Assembly (NCBI GenBank): GCA_002385485.1
Contig: DGDP01000046.1
Location: 1-50,526, forward strand
Direction of reading: 5' to 3'
Source of the DNA: Acetomicrobium sp. UBA3949
GTDB taxonomy: Bacteria; Synergistota; Synergistia; Synergistales; Acetomicrobiaceae
Length of the DNA stretch: 50,526 nt
The translations under genes and the position numbers were made by a program. The notes under the pieces are model-generated. The model saw only the letters and a program-made list of their open reading frames with translations. It ran no database searches and was not told the DNA's origin. Below are positions 8,765-16,610 of the stretch, one piece after another. Position 1 is the first letter of the stretch. Each line of letters opens with the position of its first letter.

Positions 8765-9304
8765 ATGGCTAAGGCAAAAGTTGCGACATATTGGTTAGAA
8801 GCGTGTGCAGGATGTCATATGTCTTTCCTTGACATAGATGAAAGATTGGTCGATTTATTTAAAAACGTAGAAATACTTTTTTCTCCGATAGTAGACGCAA
8901 AGGACATTCCCGATATAGATGTAGGAGTGCTATCCGGCGGTTTGGGTAACGTTGAGGAATTAGAGATAGCCAGAAAAATGAGGGAAAGATGCAAGTATTT
9001 GGTTGCCTGGGGAGATTGCGCTGTGTTCGGCGGCATTAATTGTATGCGCAATTTTATACCGAAGGATAGGGTTTTAAAAGAGGGCTATATCGACACTGCC
9101 AGCACCGTTAATCCTGAAGGAATAATACCTAGCGAGGATATACCCGAATTGCTTCCAAGGGCATTACCCTTAGATTATGAGGTGAAGGTCGACGTTTACG
9201 TGCCCGGATGTCCGCCTGATGCAGATACTATCTACTACGTCTTCACAGAGCTGTTAGCAGGGCGTGTTCCTAAAGTTCCCTCGGAAATGATGCGTTACGA
9301 CTAG
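8765..9304 (+). CDS. hydS: [NiFe]-hydrogenase small subunit HydS (group 3, HoxY-like)
   Basis: A 179-residue small subunit with the proximal [4Fe-4S] cluster only: Cys14 and Cys17 (CAGC), Cys85 (WGDCAV) and Cys149 (VPGCPPD). There is no Tat signal and no medial or distal cluster domain, which fits a cytoplasmic group 3 enzyme such as HoxY. It carries electrons between the NiFe site in HydL and the clusters of HydA. The start ATG follows GGGAGGTG at good spacing, 23 bases after hydA. Its position directly after NuoEFG-like genes is what distinguishes HydABCSL from [FeFe] HydABC. Confidence 0.93.
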   Translation: MAKAKVATYWLEACAGCHMSFLDIDERLVDLFKNVEILFSPIVDAKDIPDIDVGVLSGGLGNVEELEIARKMRERCKYLVAWGDCAVFGGINCMRNFIPKDRVLKEGYIDTASTVNPEGIIPSEDIPELLPRALPLDYEVKVDVYVPGCPPDADTIYYVFTELLAGRVPKVPSEMMRYD

Positions 9305-9324
9305 AGGAAGGGGAGGAAATGGCC

Positions 9325-10752
9325 ATGACTGAGATCTACAAATTAGAGATTAATCCGGTAACAAGGATTGAAGGACACGGGAAGATAACCGTAATGCTTG
9401 ATGAGGCTGGGGAGGTGAAAGAAGCCAGGTTTCATGTAACCCAGTATAGAGGGTTTGAAGTCTTTACCAAAGGAAGGGATTTCAGGGAGATGCCGGTGAT
9501 AACTCCGCGAATTTGCGGCATCTGCCCTGTATCGCATCATTTGGCATCCGCTAAAGCATGCGACGATATTTTAGGTGTTACCATTACGCCTGCAGCACAC
9601 AAGCTAAGGGAGCTCATGCATATGGGGCAAATTGTTCAATCCCACGCCCTGAGTTTCTTTCATTTGTCTAGCCCCGATATTTTGCTAGGTTTTGATGCTC
9701 CTGTGAAGATAAGAAATGTGGTCGGTTTGACGGAACGCTATCCGGAGCTTGCGAAAAAGGGGATATTGCTTCGCAAGTTTGGTCAGGAAATAATAAAAAC
9801 TTTGGGTGGCAAAAAAGTTCACCCTTGGCACAGCATTCCTGGCGGTGTAAACAGGAGCCTGACGCCTCAGGAACGGGATAATATAGCCGCTCAAATTCCC
9901 GAAATGAAATCAATAGCGCTGGAAGCGATTAAGTTGATTAAGGGTTATCTGGAAGAAGGTAAGGAAGAGGCTAAGGAGTTTGCAACTGTAGAAACTGCCT
10001 ATATGGGCCTGGTTCGAGACGGCAATCTCGAGCTTTACGACGGGAACATTCGGATTAAAGCGCCAAGAGGAAGGATTTTAGATGAATTCGATCCAAAGGA
10101 TTATCTTAAATATATAGGAGAGCACGTTGAACCCTGGAGCTACTTGAAATTTCCTTTCTATAAATCCTTGGGATTTCCACACGGTTCCTATAGGGTTGGC
10201 CCCCTTGCCAGGTTAAATGCCGCAGATAATATCGATACGCCACAGGCTTCCAAGGAGTACGCGCTATACAAACAAATTACTGACGATGGCATAGTGCCCT
10301 ATACACTTTACTACCACTACGCTAGATTGATAGAGGCCCTTTACGGCATAGAGCGTATCGAGCAGTTGCTTTCTGACCCAGAGATTACATCTAGCGATCT
10401 CAGGGTTACATCCAAGGAGATCAACCCGGAGGGGGTAGGAGTTATAGAGGCTCCCAGGGGGACCCTTATTCACCATTATTGGGTCAACGAGAGCGGAGTT
10501 ATCACGAAGGTCAACTTGATAGTAGCGACTGGCCATAACAACTATGCCATGAATAAAGGCGTCGAAGCGGTGGCCAAGAAATTCATCAAGGGCAGAGATA
10601 TACCGGAGGGTGTGTTTAACAGATTGGAGCATGTTATCCGCGCTTACGATCCCTGCTTATCCTGTTCCACTCACGCTGTGGGCAAGATGCCGTTAAAATT
10701 AGAGTTGATATCATCCGCTGGTGAGGTAATTAAAGAGGTCGTGAGGGGCTAA
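9325..10752 (+). CDS. hydL: [NiFe]-hydrogenase large subunit HydL precursor (HoxH-like)
   Basis: The catalytic subunit, 475 residues as translated. The two NiFe ligand motifs are intact: RICGICPVSHH (Cys64, Cys67) and DPCLSCSTH (Cys444, Cys447). The N-terminal RIEGHGK motif is also present. After His450 there is a 25-residue tail, the extension expected to be removed by the dedicated endopeptidase encoded next. The protein therefore needs HypA-F maturation, whose genes are not in this window. ATG 9325 lies eight bases after GGGAGG; ATG 9319 is only two bases after it and is less likely. With HydS it forms the H2-activating module; it is expected to be cytoplasmic and reversible. Confidence 0.93.
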   Translation: MTEIYKLEINPVTRIEGHGKITVMLDEAGEVKEARFHVTQYRGFEVFTKGRDFREMPVITPRICGICPVSHHLASAKACDDILGVTITPAAHKLRELMHMGQIVQSHALSFFHLSSPDILLGFDAPVKIRNVVGLTERYPELAKKGILLRKFGQEIIKTLGGKKVHPWHSIPGGVNRSLTPQERDNIAAQIPEMKSIALEAIKLIKGYLEEGKEEAKEFATVETAYMGLVRDGNLELYDGNIRIKAPRGRILDEFDPKDYLKYIGEHVEPWSYLKFPFYKSLGFPHGSYRVGPLARLNAADNIDTPQASKEYALYKQITDDGIVPYTLYYHYARLIEALYGIERIEQLLSDPEITSSDLRVTSKEINPEGVGVIEAPRGTLIHHYWVNESGVITKVNLIVATGHNNYAMNKGVEAVAKKFIKGRDIPEGVFNRLEHVIRAYDPCLSCSTHAVGKMPLKLELISSAGEVIKEVVRG

Positions 10753-11214
10753 TTGTCGATGAACGTGATTGTATTGGGCTATGGCAATTCCTTCAGGAGG
10801 GATGATGGCGTAGGGCAGAGGGGAGCACATGCCATTGCTGAATGGCTGAACGAAATTGGACATGAAGCAACTACTTGGGTTGGGCACCAATTGCTTCCTG
10901 AGGTAGCGCTTGAATTGGAAGGAAAGGATCTCGCCATCTTCGTCGATGCATCTGTGGATCAATATTCCGACGGTTACAATATAGCCGAAGTTACGTCCTC
11001 TGCCGATATCGATGGTCTTAACCTTCACACCTGCACTCCAGGATGGATAAAGCATTTGGCTGCACAGATGGGGATTGATATGCCCAAAATGGTCATGGTG
11101 TCTGTTTCCGGCGTTGACTTCGATTTTGGTGAATCATTGAGCTGTGTGTGTATGGATAGGTTTAACAAAGCATTGGAAGGTTTTAAGAAGTACTTTACAG
11201 ATAATTTCTGTTGA
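10753..11214 (+). CDS. Hydrogenase large-subunit maturation endopeptidase (HoxW/HycI type)
   Basis: A 153-residue protease of the HyaD/HycI/HoxW family that trims the C-terminal tail of the [NiFe] large subunit after nickel insertion. The glycine-rich start GYGNSFRRDDGVG, the IFVDAS segment and the LHTCTPGW segment match the three regions holding the metal-sensing acidic residues and histidine of HycI. It begins immediately after the hydL stop. The frame opens at TTG 10753; ATG 10759 two codons later is equally possible. It closes the hydrogenase operon, and its target (the 25-residue tail after His450 of HydL) is encoded just upstream. Confidence 0.88.
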   Translation: MSMNVIVLGYGNSFRRDDGVGQRGAHAIAEWLNEIGHEATTWVGHQLLPEVALELEGKDLAIFVDASVDQYSDGYNIAEVTSSADIDGLNLHTCTPGWIKHLAAQMGIDMPKMVMVSVSGVDFDFGESLSCVCMDRFNKALEGFKKYFTDNFC

Positions 11215-11221
11215 ACATTTT

Positions 11222-11231
11222 GTGCTATAAT
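11222..11231 (+). promoter_or_regulatory. Extended -10 promoter for 6S RNA
   Basis: TGC-TATAAT forms an extended -10 element with the hexamer at 11226-11231. It lies about seven bases before the predicted 5' end of the 6S RNA. No good -35 hexamer is found at 16-18 bases, which is common for extended -10 promoters. The upstream region overlaps the end of the protease gene. Confidence 0.55.
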
Positions 11232-11237
11232 ATAGGT

Positions 11238-11420
11238 ACAAAAACCCTGCGGTGTTCGTGCTATGCCGAAGAGCCTTGAGCCAACACTAAATCCGATCGA
11301 GGCTGACTCCTGTCCGGCTGAGGAGATCTTAAAGGATCACCAAGGCTAAGGATGGGGAGGCCTCACCAATAGGTGAGGATCGGGTCAAGGCCTTCTTGGC
11401 ACGGCATTGCGGGGTTTTTC
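11238..11420 (+). ncRNA. ssrS: 6S RNA
   Basis: 6S RNA binds the main sigma-factor RNA polymerase and dampens promoter use in slow growth. The 5' end (AAAAACCCTGCGGTGTTCGTGC) pairs with the 3' end (GCACGGCATTGCGGGGTTTTT) as a long closing stem ending in a T tract that also serves as terminator. Inside, CCTTGAGCC pairs with GGGTCAAGG around the large central bubble, and an apical hairpin CCTCACC-AATA-GGTGAGG is clear. The TGTTCG...GAGCC block and the CAAGG...GGCACGGCAT block match 6S RNAs of other bacteria. It is followed by a HAD gene and rarA; Bacillus 6S-1 also lies near rarA. The ends are estimated to within a few bases. Confidence 0.85.
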
Positions 11421-11460
11421 TAATATTTTATTTTTAATATCATTTTTGGGAGCTGGTAAT

Positions 11461-12435
11461 TTGCAGGCTTTTAGCGGTCCCTACTGGCATCCGGCTAATC
11501 AAAGGGGTTTTATACTCGATTGGGATGGGGTTCTGGCTGAAACGAAACTGGATTTTACTCCCATATACGATCGCTTTTTTGGGGGTAAAAGGGTTATGAT
11601 TTTAGAGGAAGCGGTAAGGCTTCCTGCAACAGAGAGAGGCGCGCTTTATGAGGCAATAGAAAAGATAGAAGTTGAGGGCGCTGAAAAAGCCAAACCGGTT
11701 TTAGGAGCTGTGGAATTGATATCATGGCTTGAAAAAAATGACATTCCCTGGGCTGTAGTGAGCCGAAACACCAAAAAGTGCGTCGCCATGGCGGCCAAAA
11801 GGGCTTCCATTAAACTCCCCCCGATCGTAATTACCAGAGATGACGGCCTATTGAAGCCGGACCCACAAGTTTTTTTAAAAGCTTCAGAGCTTCTCGAGAT
11901 ACCGTGGTATCAATGTGTCGTTATAGGAGATTTTCTGTATGATATTGTGGGCGCTAGACGTGCATGTATGAGGGCTGTTCTCGTTAGACGAGCCAACGAA
12001 GAATGGAGTAACTGGGCAGATGTAGCATACAACGAAGTTATAGATTTATTTTACGCACTGGGGAATCCGCAACCTTTGATACCATGGGAATACCAGCCTG
12101 TCGTACGTAAAAGGGGTTTTAAATGGCTCGAAAGGGCTTTTGGGTTGACGGTAAAACTTGTCGGAGATGACGCTTTTGAAATCCTTGCCAAGCTGGCGGC
12201 GATGGGAGTAGGCTCCTTTTGTATAGACAATGAGGTTAGGCTTGAGGCTGATCGTTGGCGAAATAGCCCTTACATCGACCCCAAATATCTTTGGGAGCCC
12301 TTGGATAAGGTTGTAAGTGATTTTCTCATAAAGCGTTTTCCTCTGGCTAAGGTTGTAAGCGATGGGGAAGTTCTGGATTTGCCATGCGGGATGTCGGAAA
12401 GCATTTCCTTCATCGAGGAGTTGTTGTCCCGATGA
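11461..12435 (+). CDS. HAD-superfamily hydrolase with an extra C-terminal domain
   Basis: A 324-residue protein. The first two thirds are a HAD phosphatase of subfamily IA: motif I LDWDGVL, motif II in VVSRNTK, the motif III lysine in KPDP, and the acidic motif IV in VIGDFLYD. The last 110 or so residues, after a WERAFG-like linker, form an unrecognised alpha/beta domain (LVGDDAFEILAKL onward). A phosphoglycolate-type or nucleotide phosphatase role is possible, but the substrate is unknown. The start is TTG 11461 with GGGAG eight bases before it. The frame runs open back to 11407, but that stretch is the 3' end of the 6S RNA. The stop overlaps the rarA start as ATGA, so the two are translationally coupled. 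Confidence 0.75.
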   Translation: MQAFSGPYWHPANQRGFILDWDGVLAETKLDFTPIYDRFFGGKRVMILEEAVRLPATERGALYEAIEKIEVEGAEKAKPVLGAVELISWLEKNDIPWAVVSRNTKKCVAMAAKRASIKLPPIVITRDDGLLKPDPQVFLKASELLEIPWYQCVVIGDFLYDIVGARRACMRAVLVRRANEEWSNWADVAYNEVIDLFYALGNPQPLIPWEYQPVVRKRGFKWLERAFGLTVKLVGDDAFEILAKLAAMGVGSFCIDNEVRLEADRWRNSPYIDPKYLWEPLDKVVSDFLIKRFPLAKVVSDGEVLDLPCGMSESISFIEELLSR

Positions 12436-13778
12436 GTCAAATGCAAAAAGATCTATTTGAAAATTACGTCGGCAATATTATCGAGGAAAGCAAAGTCAGC
12501 AGGGAGCAAGGATTAGAGGTTCCTCTGGCAGAAAGGATGCGTCCTGCTAAATTAGAGGATTTTGTCGGTCAGGAACACCTTCTAGGGAAGGATAAGCCGC
12601 TTAGACGATTGCTCGAAGCTGGACAGGTGCCAAGCTGTATCCTCTACGGTCCTCCCGGAAGCGGAAAAACTACGTTAGTAAGGGCAATGGCTTCCGTAAC
12701 GGGAAGAAAATTGTTCGAAATTAATGCCGTAACTGCTAAAGTAGCTCAACTGCGGGACGTGGTTGATACAGCGAGAAACTTAAAAAGAAGTACAGGAATA
12801 TCTGCAATAGTTTTTATTGATGAAATTTATCATTTCAACAAACAACAACAAAACGCCCTGCTCCCTTCAGTTGAGAGGGGAGATTTGATTTTAGTGGGCA
12901 CTACTACTGAAAATCCTTATTTTGAAATAAACAAGACCCTTCTTTCGAGGGCGGTTGTATTCGAGCTTAAGCCCCTTGCTCCACGAGATATCGAGCACAT
13001 TCTCTATAGGGCCCTTCGGGATAAAGAAAAGGGTTTGGGGATGTTTGACGTAGAAGTAGACGAGCAGGCTGTTGCCTTCATTTCCCGCGCTGCTGGTGGC
13101 GATGCGAGGCAAGCGCTTCTGCGATTGGAGTCGGTCGTTTTGGCATCTGTAGCTTCGGGGAAAAAGAGGGTAACACTGGAAGATGTTGTTCAATTGGCGC
13201 CAAAGTCCTTGCAAATATATGACAAGTCTTCGGACAAGCATTATGATATCATTTCAGCCTTTATAAAAAGCATGAGAGGTTCCGACCCCGATGCAGCTGT
13301 TTACTGGCTTGCCAGGATGGTGGCCGGAGGAGAGGATATCAGATTTATAGCCAGGAGGATGCTTATATTTGCTGCCGAGGATGTTGGGTTGGCAAACCCA
13401 TTTGCATTGGTGTTGGCAGAAGCTGCGGCAAGCGCGGTGGACCATGTCGGACTGCCCGAGGCGAGGATTATATTGTCTGAATGTGCAATCTATCTCGCCT
13501 GCGCCGAGAAGAGCAACAGTTCTTACAAGGCCATCGATTCTGCTTTAAACGCTATAGAAAAGGGCGAAATCCAAGAAGTTCCACTCCATCTTAAATCCCA
13601 TGGCGAAGGATATGTGTATCCCCACGACGACCCGAGACATTGGGTCCCCCAAAAGTACATGACTGTTCTAAAGCGTTTTTATTTTCCGGGCAATGTAGGT
13701 CACGAATGGAGCATTTCCAAGAGATTGCAGAAATTATGGAAGAGATATTCCAATAAAAACGATGACGATCGAAATTAG
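12432..13778 (+). CDS. rarA: Replication-associated recombination protein A (AAA+ ATPase)
   Basis: A 448-residue AAA+ ATPase of the RarA/MgsA/WRNIP1 family, which acts at stalled replication forks with SSB. Walker A is GPPGSGKTT (residues 73-81), Walker B IVFIDEIYHFNK, sensor 1 GTTTENP, and the arginine-finger region LLSRAVVF is present. The C-terminal tetramerisation domain is recognised by GGEDIRFIARRML...AAEDVG and the late PRHWVPQKY segment. The ATG at 12432 overlaps the HAD stop. A longer frame from 12384 lies inside the HAD gene. Its family mark (IxHFNKxQQxALLP) reads IYHFNKQQQNALLP. It ends 16 bases from the convergent ydcF-like gene. Confidence 0.93.
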   Translation: MSQMQKDLFENYVGNIIEESKVSREQGLEVPLAERMRPAKLEDFVGQEHLLGKDKPLRRLLEAGQVPSCILYGPPGSGKTTLVRAMASVTGRKLFEINAVTAKVAQLRDVVDTARNLKRSTGISAIVFIDEIYHFNKQQQNALLPSVERGDLILVGTTTENPYFEINKTLLSRAVVFELKPLAPRDIEHILYRALRDKEKGLGMFDVEVDEQAVAFISRAAGGDARQALLRLESVVLASVASGKKRVTLEDVVQLAPKSLQIYDKSSDKHYDIISAFIKSMRGSDPDAAVYWLARMVAGGEDIRFIARRMLIFAAEDVGLANPFALVLAEAAASAVDHVGLPEARIILSECAIYLACAEKSNSSYKAIDSALNAIEKGEIQEVPLHLKSHGEGYVYPHDDPRHWVPQKYMTVLKRFYFPGNVGHEWSISKRLQKLWKRYSNKNDDDRN

Positions 13779-13794
13779 ACCGATTTTCCTTTAA

Positions 13795-14559
13795 TCATCG
13801 TTCAATAAATAGCTTAATTCGATAAGCTATTATTCCAACATGCTCTTTTAAGGCCAAGCTATTGGTATGCAAGCTCGAAGCGCCGGGCAAGAAGTCTATA
13901 AGCGACAATGGAGCGTTATCTGCCATTTTGCCCACGGGAAAGGGGTGCCAGTTAATTTCGGGAGCCAACCCCTTGGCGATTAAATGTGCCCGAGGCATAT
14001 GATATCCATGCGTGACTAGGACCGCATGTTTAAGTTCCAAAGACCTCAAAATGGACGAGGCATTTTTAATATTTTCCCAAGTCGTTCTTGATTGCGACTC
14101 TTCGTAGATCAGTAAATCCGGGAAAAGCTCCTTAACCTTTTTTGCCATCGTCATTGCCTCAGGCACTTCCTGCGAATATGATCCGCCACACAGTAAAATT
14201 GGCCAATTGAACTTCACGGCCAACTCTATGCCCCCGAACAGGCGCATTAATGTATGTGGCGATACTTCCGCTTTATCGGGGTCCGAGGTCCTGCGCTGCC
14301 CTCCACCAAGCACCACGATCGCAGCTTTATCTGCAGGCAGAGAAGGTGCAACCATATTCTCCAATCTGCCAAGTGCAATTCTGGAGGTGATAGGCGTGCT
14401 TAAAAGATAAAAACTAAGGGCAATCAAAAGCAAAAAGCATCCGAGAAAAACCTTTCTAGGCCTCTTAAAGGCTAATAAAGAGGCGATAAACAATAGCAAG
14501 ACCAATATTCCTGGAGGTACGACGAAGGAACCTATAATTTTATAAAGTGTAAAAAGCAT
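13795..14559 (-). CDS. YdcF/ElyC-family (DUF218) membrane protein
   Basis: A 254-residue protein with two N-terminal transmembrane helices (about residues 8-30 and 36-55) followed by a DUF218 domain. Landmarks are AAIVVLGGGQ, LLCGGSYS, YEESQSRTTWENI and VLVTHGYHMPRA. ElyC and SanA of this family affect envelope and peptidoglycan integrity; the enzymatic activity is not known. The domain is probably outside the inner membrane. It follows the GntR gene by 22 bases and is likely the last gene of the minus-strand unit. The link with cell wall function is from family knowledge only. Confidence 0.82.
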   Translation of the reverse strand: MLFTLYKIIGSFVVPPGILVLLLFIASLLAFKRPRKVFLGCFLLLIALSFYLLSTPITSRIALGRLENMVAPSLPADKAAIVVLGGGQRRTSDPDKAEVSPHTLMRLFGGIELAVKFNWPILLCGGSYSQEVPEAMTMAKKVKELFPDLLIYEESQSRTTWENIKNASSILRSLELKHAVLVTHGYHMPRAHLIAKGLAPEINWHPFPVGKMADNAPLSLIDFLPGASSLHTNSLALKEHVGIIAYRIKLFIER

Positions 14560-14581
14560 AGCATTTCCGCATTATTCTATG

Positions 14582-15259
14582 CTAATCCGATTCACCGGCA
14601 GGTAAGGCATCTTTTAGAAAGGCCAAGAGAGCATCCCGGGCACCTTCTAAATGATTTTGCAACAACCTAATGGCCCTTTCTTCGTCTTTTTCCAATATGG
14701 CATCTATTAACCTGACATGTTCCATTGACGATTCCTTAAGGTCTACACCCTTTATAGAATAGTGTCTATAAAGCTGAATTAGATCATATGTCTCCATTAA
14801 AAATTGGTTTAGAAATCTATTATCGCATGAGTTGCGCAGGAAAGAATGAAAGGCTGTGTCTTGTAACAAAAAAGCGTTGGGGTCGGTGCTATGATCAACA
14901 GAGGCGAAGTATTCTCTAAAGCGGAGTAGTTCCTCCTTCGGTCCCTTCTTACAAATCCTTTTTACAGCTATTGTTTCCAGAGCGATCCTTACTTCGTAAA
15001 GGTCGTTTACGTCTTTTTCCGTGGGAAGGGTAACAAAAGCTCCCTTTCTCGGGACGAGCTTAACAATTCCGGTTTGCGCCAGCTGTCTTATGGCCTCTCG
15101 TATTGGGGTTCTGGATACCGCTAAAGTTTGTGCCAATTCGGTCTCGGAGAGTTTTTCTCCCGGTTTGATGATTCCCATTATTATTGCGTCCCGTATCTTG
15201 TTATAAACTATTTGTCTTAAATCGGTACTTTCGGCGGGAGTGAGCGGATTACTTGTCAT
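14582..15259 (-). CDS. GntR-family transcriptional regulator (FCD/FadR subfamily)
   Basis: A 225-residue regulator with an N-terminal winged helix-turn-helix (LRQIVYNKIRDAIIMG through SRTPIREAIRQLAQTGIV, about residues 14-65) and a C-terminal all-helical FCD ligand domain (about 85-215). The FCD domain usually binds metal and a small organic acid; AFH and EHVRLIDAI carry candidate metal-binding His residues. The start ATG follows AAGGAGG. An inverted repeat TTGTA-n9-TACAA lies just upstream (15281-15299) and could be its own operator. The effector is unknown. The neighbours suggest nothing clear beyond acid or acyl-CoA metabolism. Confidence 0.85.
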   Translation of the reverse strand: MTSNPLTPAESTDLRQIVYNKIRDAIIMGIIKPGEKLSETELAQTLAVSRTPIREAIRQLAQTGIVKLVPRKGAFVTLPTEKDVNDLYEVRIALETIAVKRICKKGPKEELLRFREYFASVDHSTDPNAFLLQDTAFHSFLRNSCDNRFLNQFLMETYDLIQLYRHYSIKGVDLKESSMEHVRLIDAILEKDEERAIRLLQNHLEGARDALLAFLKDALPAGESD

Positions 15260-15280
15260 ATAGCTTTTCCTCCTTAAAGG

Positions 15281-15299
15281 TTGTATTTATTTTTTACAA
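15281..15299. promoter_or_regulatory. Inverted repeat, possible GntR operator
   Basis: TTGTA at 15281-15285 and TACAA at 15295-15299 form perfect half-sites in the 47-base gap upstream of the GntR gene. FCD-type GntR proteins commonly bind such short dyads and repress themselves. The spacing of nine is longer than the classic GntR box, so this is tentative. Confidence 0.3.
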
Positions 15300-15306
15300 A
15301 GTATAC

Positions 15307-15822
15307 TTAATTCTCCCTATTTTGTAAATCGTTGTTCGTCCACAATGCTAAGGCATATAACGCATCAGATAGCCTATTGATAAAAACATAGGCGTTTTCC
15401 TCTATTTCTTTGTTTCTCAATAACTTTACGGCTATCCTCTCTGCTCTTCTGGCCACTGTGCGTGCTATATGAAGAGCTGCTTCCGATATGGATTCGCCGG
15501 GTAATACAAAGCTCGGTTTGTCCTTCGAAATAGAACGTAATACCTTTGAAATAATTTCTTCCAGCCAAATGGCATCGGGAGCGCTTAAGTCTGGAAATAA
15601 AGCCAAGTAACCCATAAAGCGGCTTAAATCCCTTTCCAATCGCAAGAGCGTATCCTTTATTTCTTCGTTTTTGCAGGTAGCACGCGCCATTCCGATGTGT
15701 GCCTGACATTCATCTAAGGTTCCGTATAACTCGACCCTTGGATGATCCTTGGGAACTCTTTCCCCATTGCCAAGGCTGGTCATGCCTTGGTCTCCTGTCT
15801 TGGTCGTTATTTTAATCTCCAA
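15307..15822 (-). CDS. Cob(I)alamin adenosyltransferase, PduO type
   Basis: A 171-residue ATP:cob(I)alamin adenosyltransferase that makes adenosylcobalamin. The family signatures are all visible: TKTGDQGMTSL at residues 7-17 (ATP loop), ARTVARRAERIAV in the active-site helix and NRLSDALYALA near the end. The start is TTG at 15822, directly behind a GGGGGG ribosome site. An ATG frame opens at 15987 but overlaps the thioesterase gene and would add 55 residues absent from the family. Its normal length is about 170-190. It is probably co-transcribed with the upstream thioesterase (46-base gap). No B12-dependent enzyme gene is in this window. Confidence 0.9.
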   Translation of the reverse strand: MEIKITTKTGDQGMTSLGNGERVPKDHPRVELYGTLDECQAHIGMARATCKNEEIKDTLLRLERDLSRFMGYLALFPDLSAPDAIWLEEIISKVLRSISKDKPSFVLPGESISEAALHIARTVARRAERIAVKLLRNKEIEENAYVFINRLSDALYALALWTNNDLQNREN

Positions 15823-15868
15823 CGCAGGCCCCCCTTTAACCTTTAAAATGAAAATTTTATTCCCTTTT

Positions 15869-16285
15869 TCATTTTGCACGTATGAAAATTGCCTCGCCTT
15901 CAACGCAAGTGTTTCCTTCTTCATCCTTGATAAGGGCAGAAGTATAAGCTCTTCTGCCCTCCTTTCTTTCAAGAAAACCTTGGGCAACGTATTTTTTCCC
16001 GGAGCGCACCGCCCTTCTAAAGGATATGGTTAGTTTTCCAGTAAGATAAATATCATCGTCCGACGCTTTTATTGACCATGCCATGGCATCGTCTATAATA
16101 GCTGCAAGCAGTCCGCCGTGAACCATTCCTTCGTAGCCACACCAGCTCTCGTCGGGAATGAAACTGATAGATGTGTACCTTGATTCATTGTCCCAGAGGA
16201 TGTTCAGTCCGAGACTTCGAGGATTATCATTTTCGTTTCCACATACAAAACATGATGGCGTTCCCTGAAGTTTTACAAGGCTCAT
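15869..16285 (-). CDS. PaaI-type hotdog-fold thioesterase
   Basis: A 138-residue hotdog-fold protein of the acyl-CoA thioesterase group. The active-site-like segment YEGMVHGGLLAAIIDDAMAW (about residues 51-70) is the family hallmark, with HGG plus the acidic pair in the hot-dog helix. A CFVCG pair of cysteines near residues 12-15 is seen in a subgroup of these proteins. The likely reaction is hydrolysis of a small acyl- or aryl-CoA; the substrate is unknown. ATG 16285 is chosen because AAGGGGGA lies about seven bases before it; TTG 16291 is too close. It is divergent from the Cas4-like genes. Confidence 0.85.
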   Translation of the reverse strand: MSLVKLQGTPSCFVCGNENDNPRSLGLNILWDNESRYTSISFIPDESWCGYEGMVHGGLLAAIIDDAMAWSIKASDDDIYLTGKLTISFRRAVRSGKKYVAQGFLERKEGRRAYTSALIKDEEGNTCVEGEAIFIRAK

Positions 16286-16358
16286 TTTCAATCCCCCTTT
16301 GTGATAACATCGATTACAGGTAAATAATACTCTTTATTTTAGGGGGTTTTAAACTTAC

Positions 16359-16610
16359 ATGAAAGTTAGAATAAGCGCATCATTACTCGCACAATACGTA
16401 TATTGCCCCCGTGCGGCATGGTATAGGGCCCATGGTTTTACCCCCCAGGGCAACGGTGGCGGAAAAGCCCTTCAAAAGGGAAAAAGGGCCCATAGATGGT
16501 TTGGCTTCCTGGAAAAGCTTAAAGGTTTTTGGAGCAGCGTCTGGAGGACTGCCTTTTTTCTCATCGCTGTTGGAGGGGCCTTGCTTTGTTTGTATCTGAT
16601 GTTGAAATAG
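16359..16610 (+). CDS. Cas4-like (DUF83) protein, N-terminal part with membrane helix
   Basis: An 83-residue protein that matches the beginning of Cas4/RecB-like PD-(D/E)XK nucleases. Residues 4-25 read ISASLLAQYVYCPRAAWYRAHG in pattern, where YCPR holds the first of the four Cys ligands of the Cas4 [4Fe-4S] cluster. GKRAHRWF (about 41-48) matches the conserved GxxxH region. Then, instead of the nuclease core, there is a transmembrane helix (about 62-82) and a stop. The rest of the nuclease is in the overlapping frame at 16586-17056. Either the two proteins assemble, or an ancestral gene was frameshifted. No cas genes or CRISPR repeats were seen nearby. Confidence 0.65.
   Translation: MKVRISASLLAQYVYCPRAAWYRAHGFTPQGNGGGKALQKGKRAHRWFGFLEKLKGFWSSVWRTAFFLIAVGGALLCLYLMLK

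Noticed and set aside
3424..10752. Reading the operon as a plain NAD-reducing Hox hydrogenase
   Set aside because: HydB has the extra N-terminal [2Fe-2S] and C-terminal ferredoxin domains and HydA is NuoG-like, which fits HydABCSL rather than HoxEFUYH.
11238..11420. SRP RNA as an alternative identity of the structured RNA
   Set aside because: The conserved SRP apical loop and its GGAAGCAGC segment are missing, while the 6S closing stem, TGTTCG and GAGCC blocks are present.
11407..11460. Extended N-terminus of the HAD protein
   Set aside because: This stretch is the 3' end of the 6S RNA and its T tract; a ribosome site and TTG start occur at 11461.
15822..15987. ATG-started, longer cobalamin adenosyltransferase
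   Set aside because: It would overlap the thioesterase gene and add 55 residues not found in the family; TTG 15822 follows a strong ribosome site.
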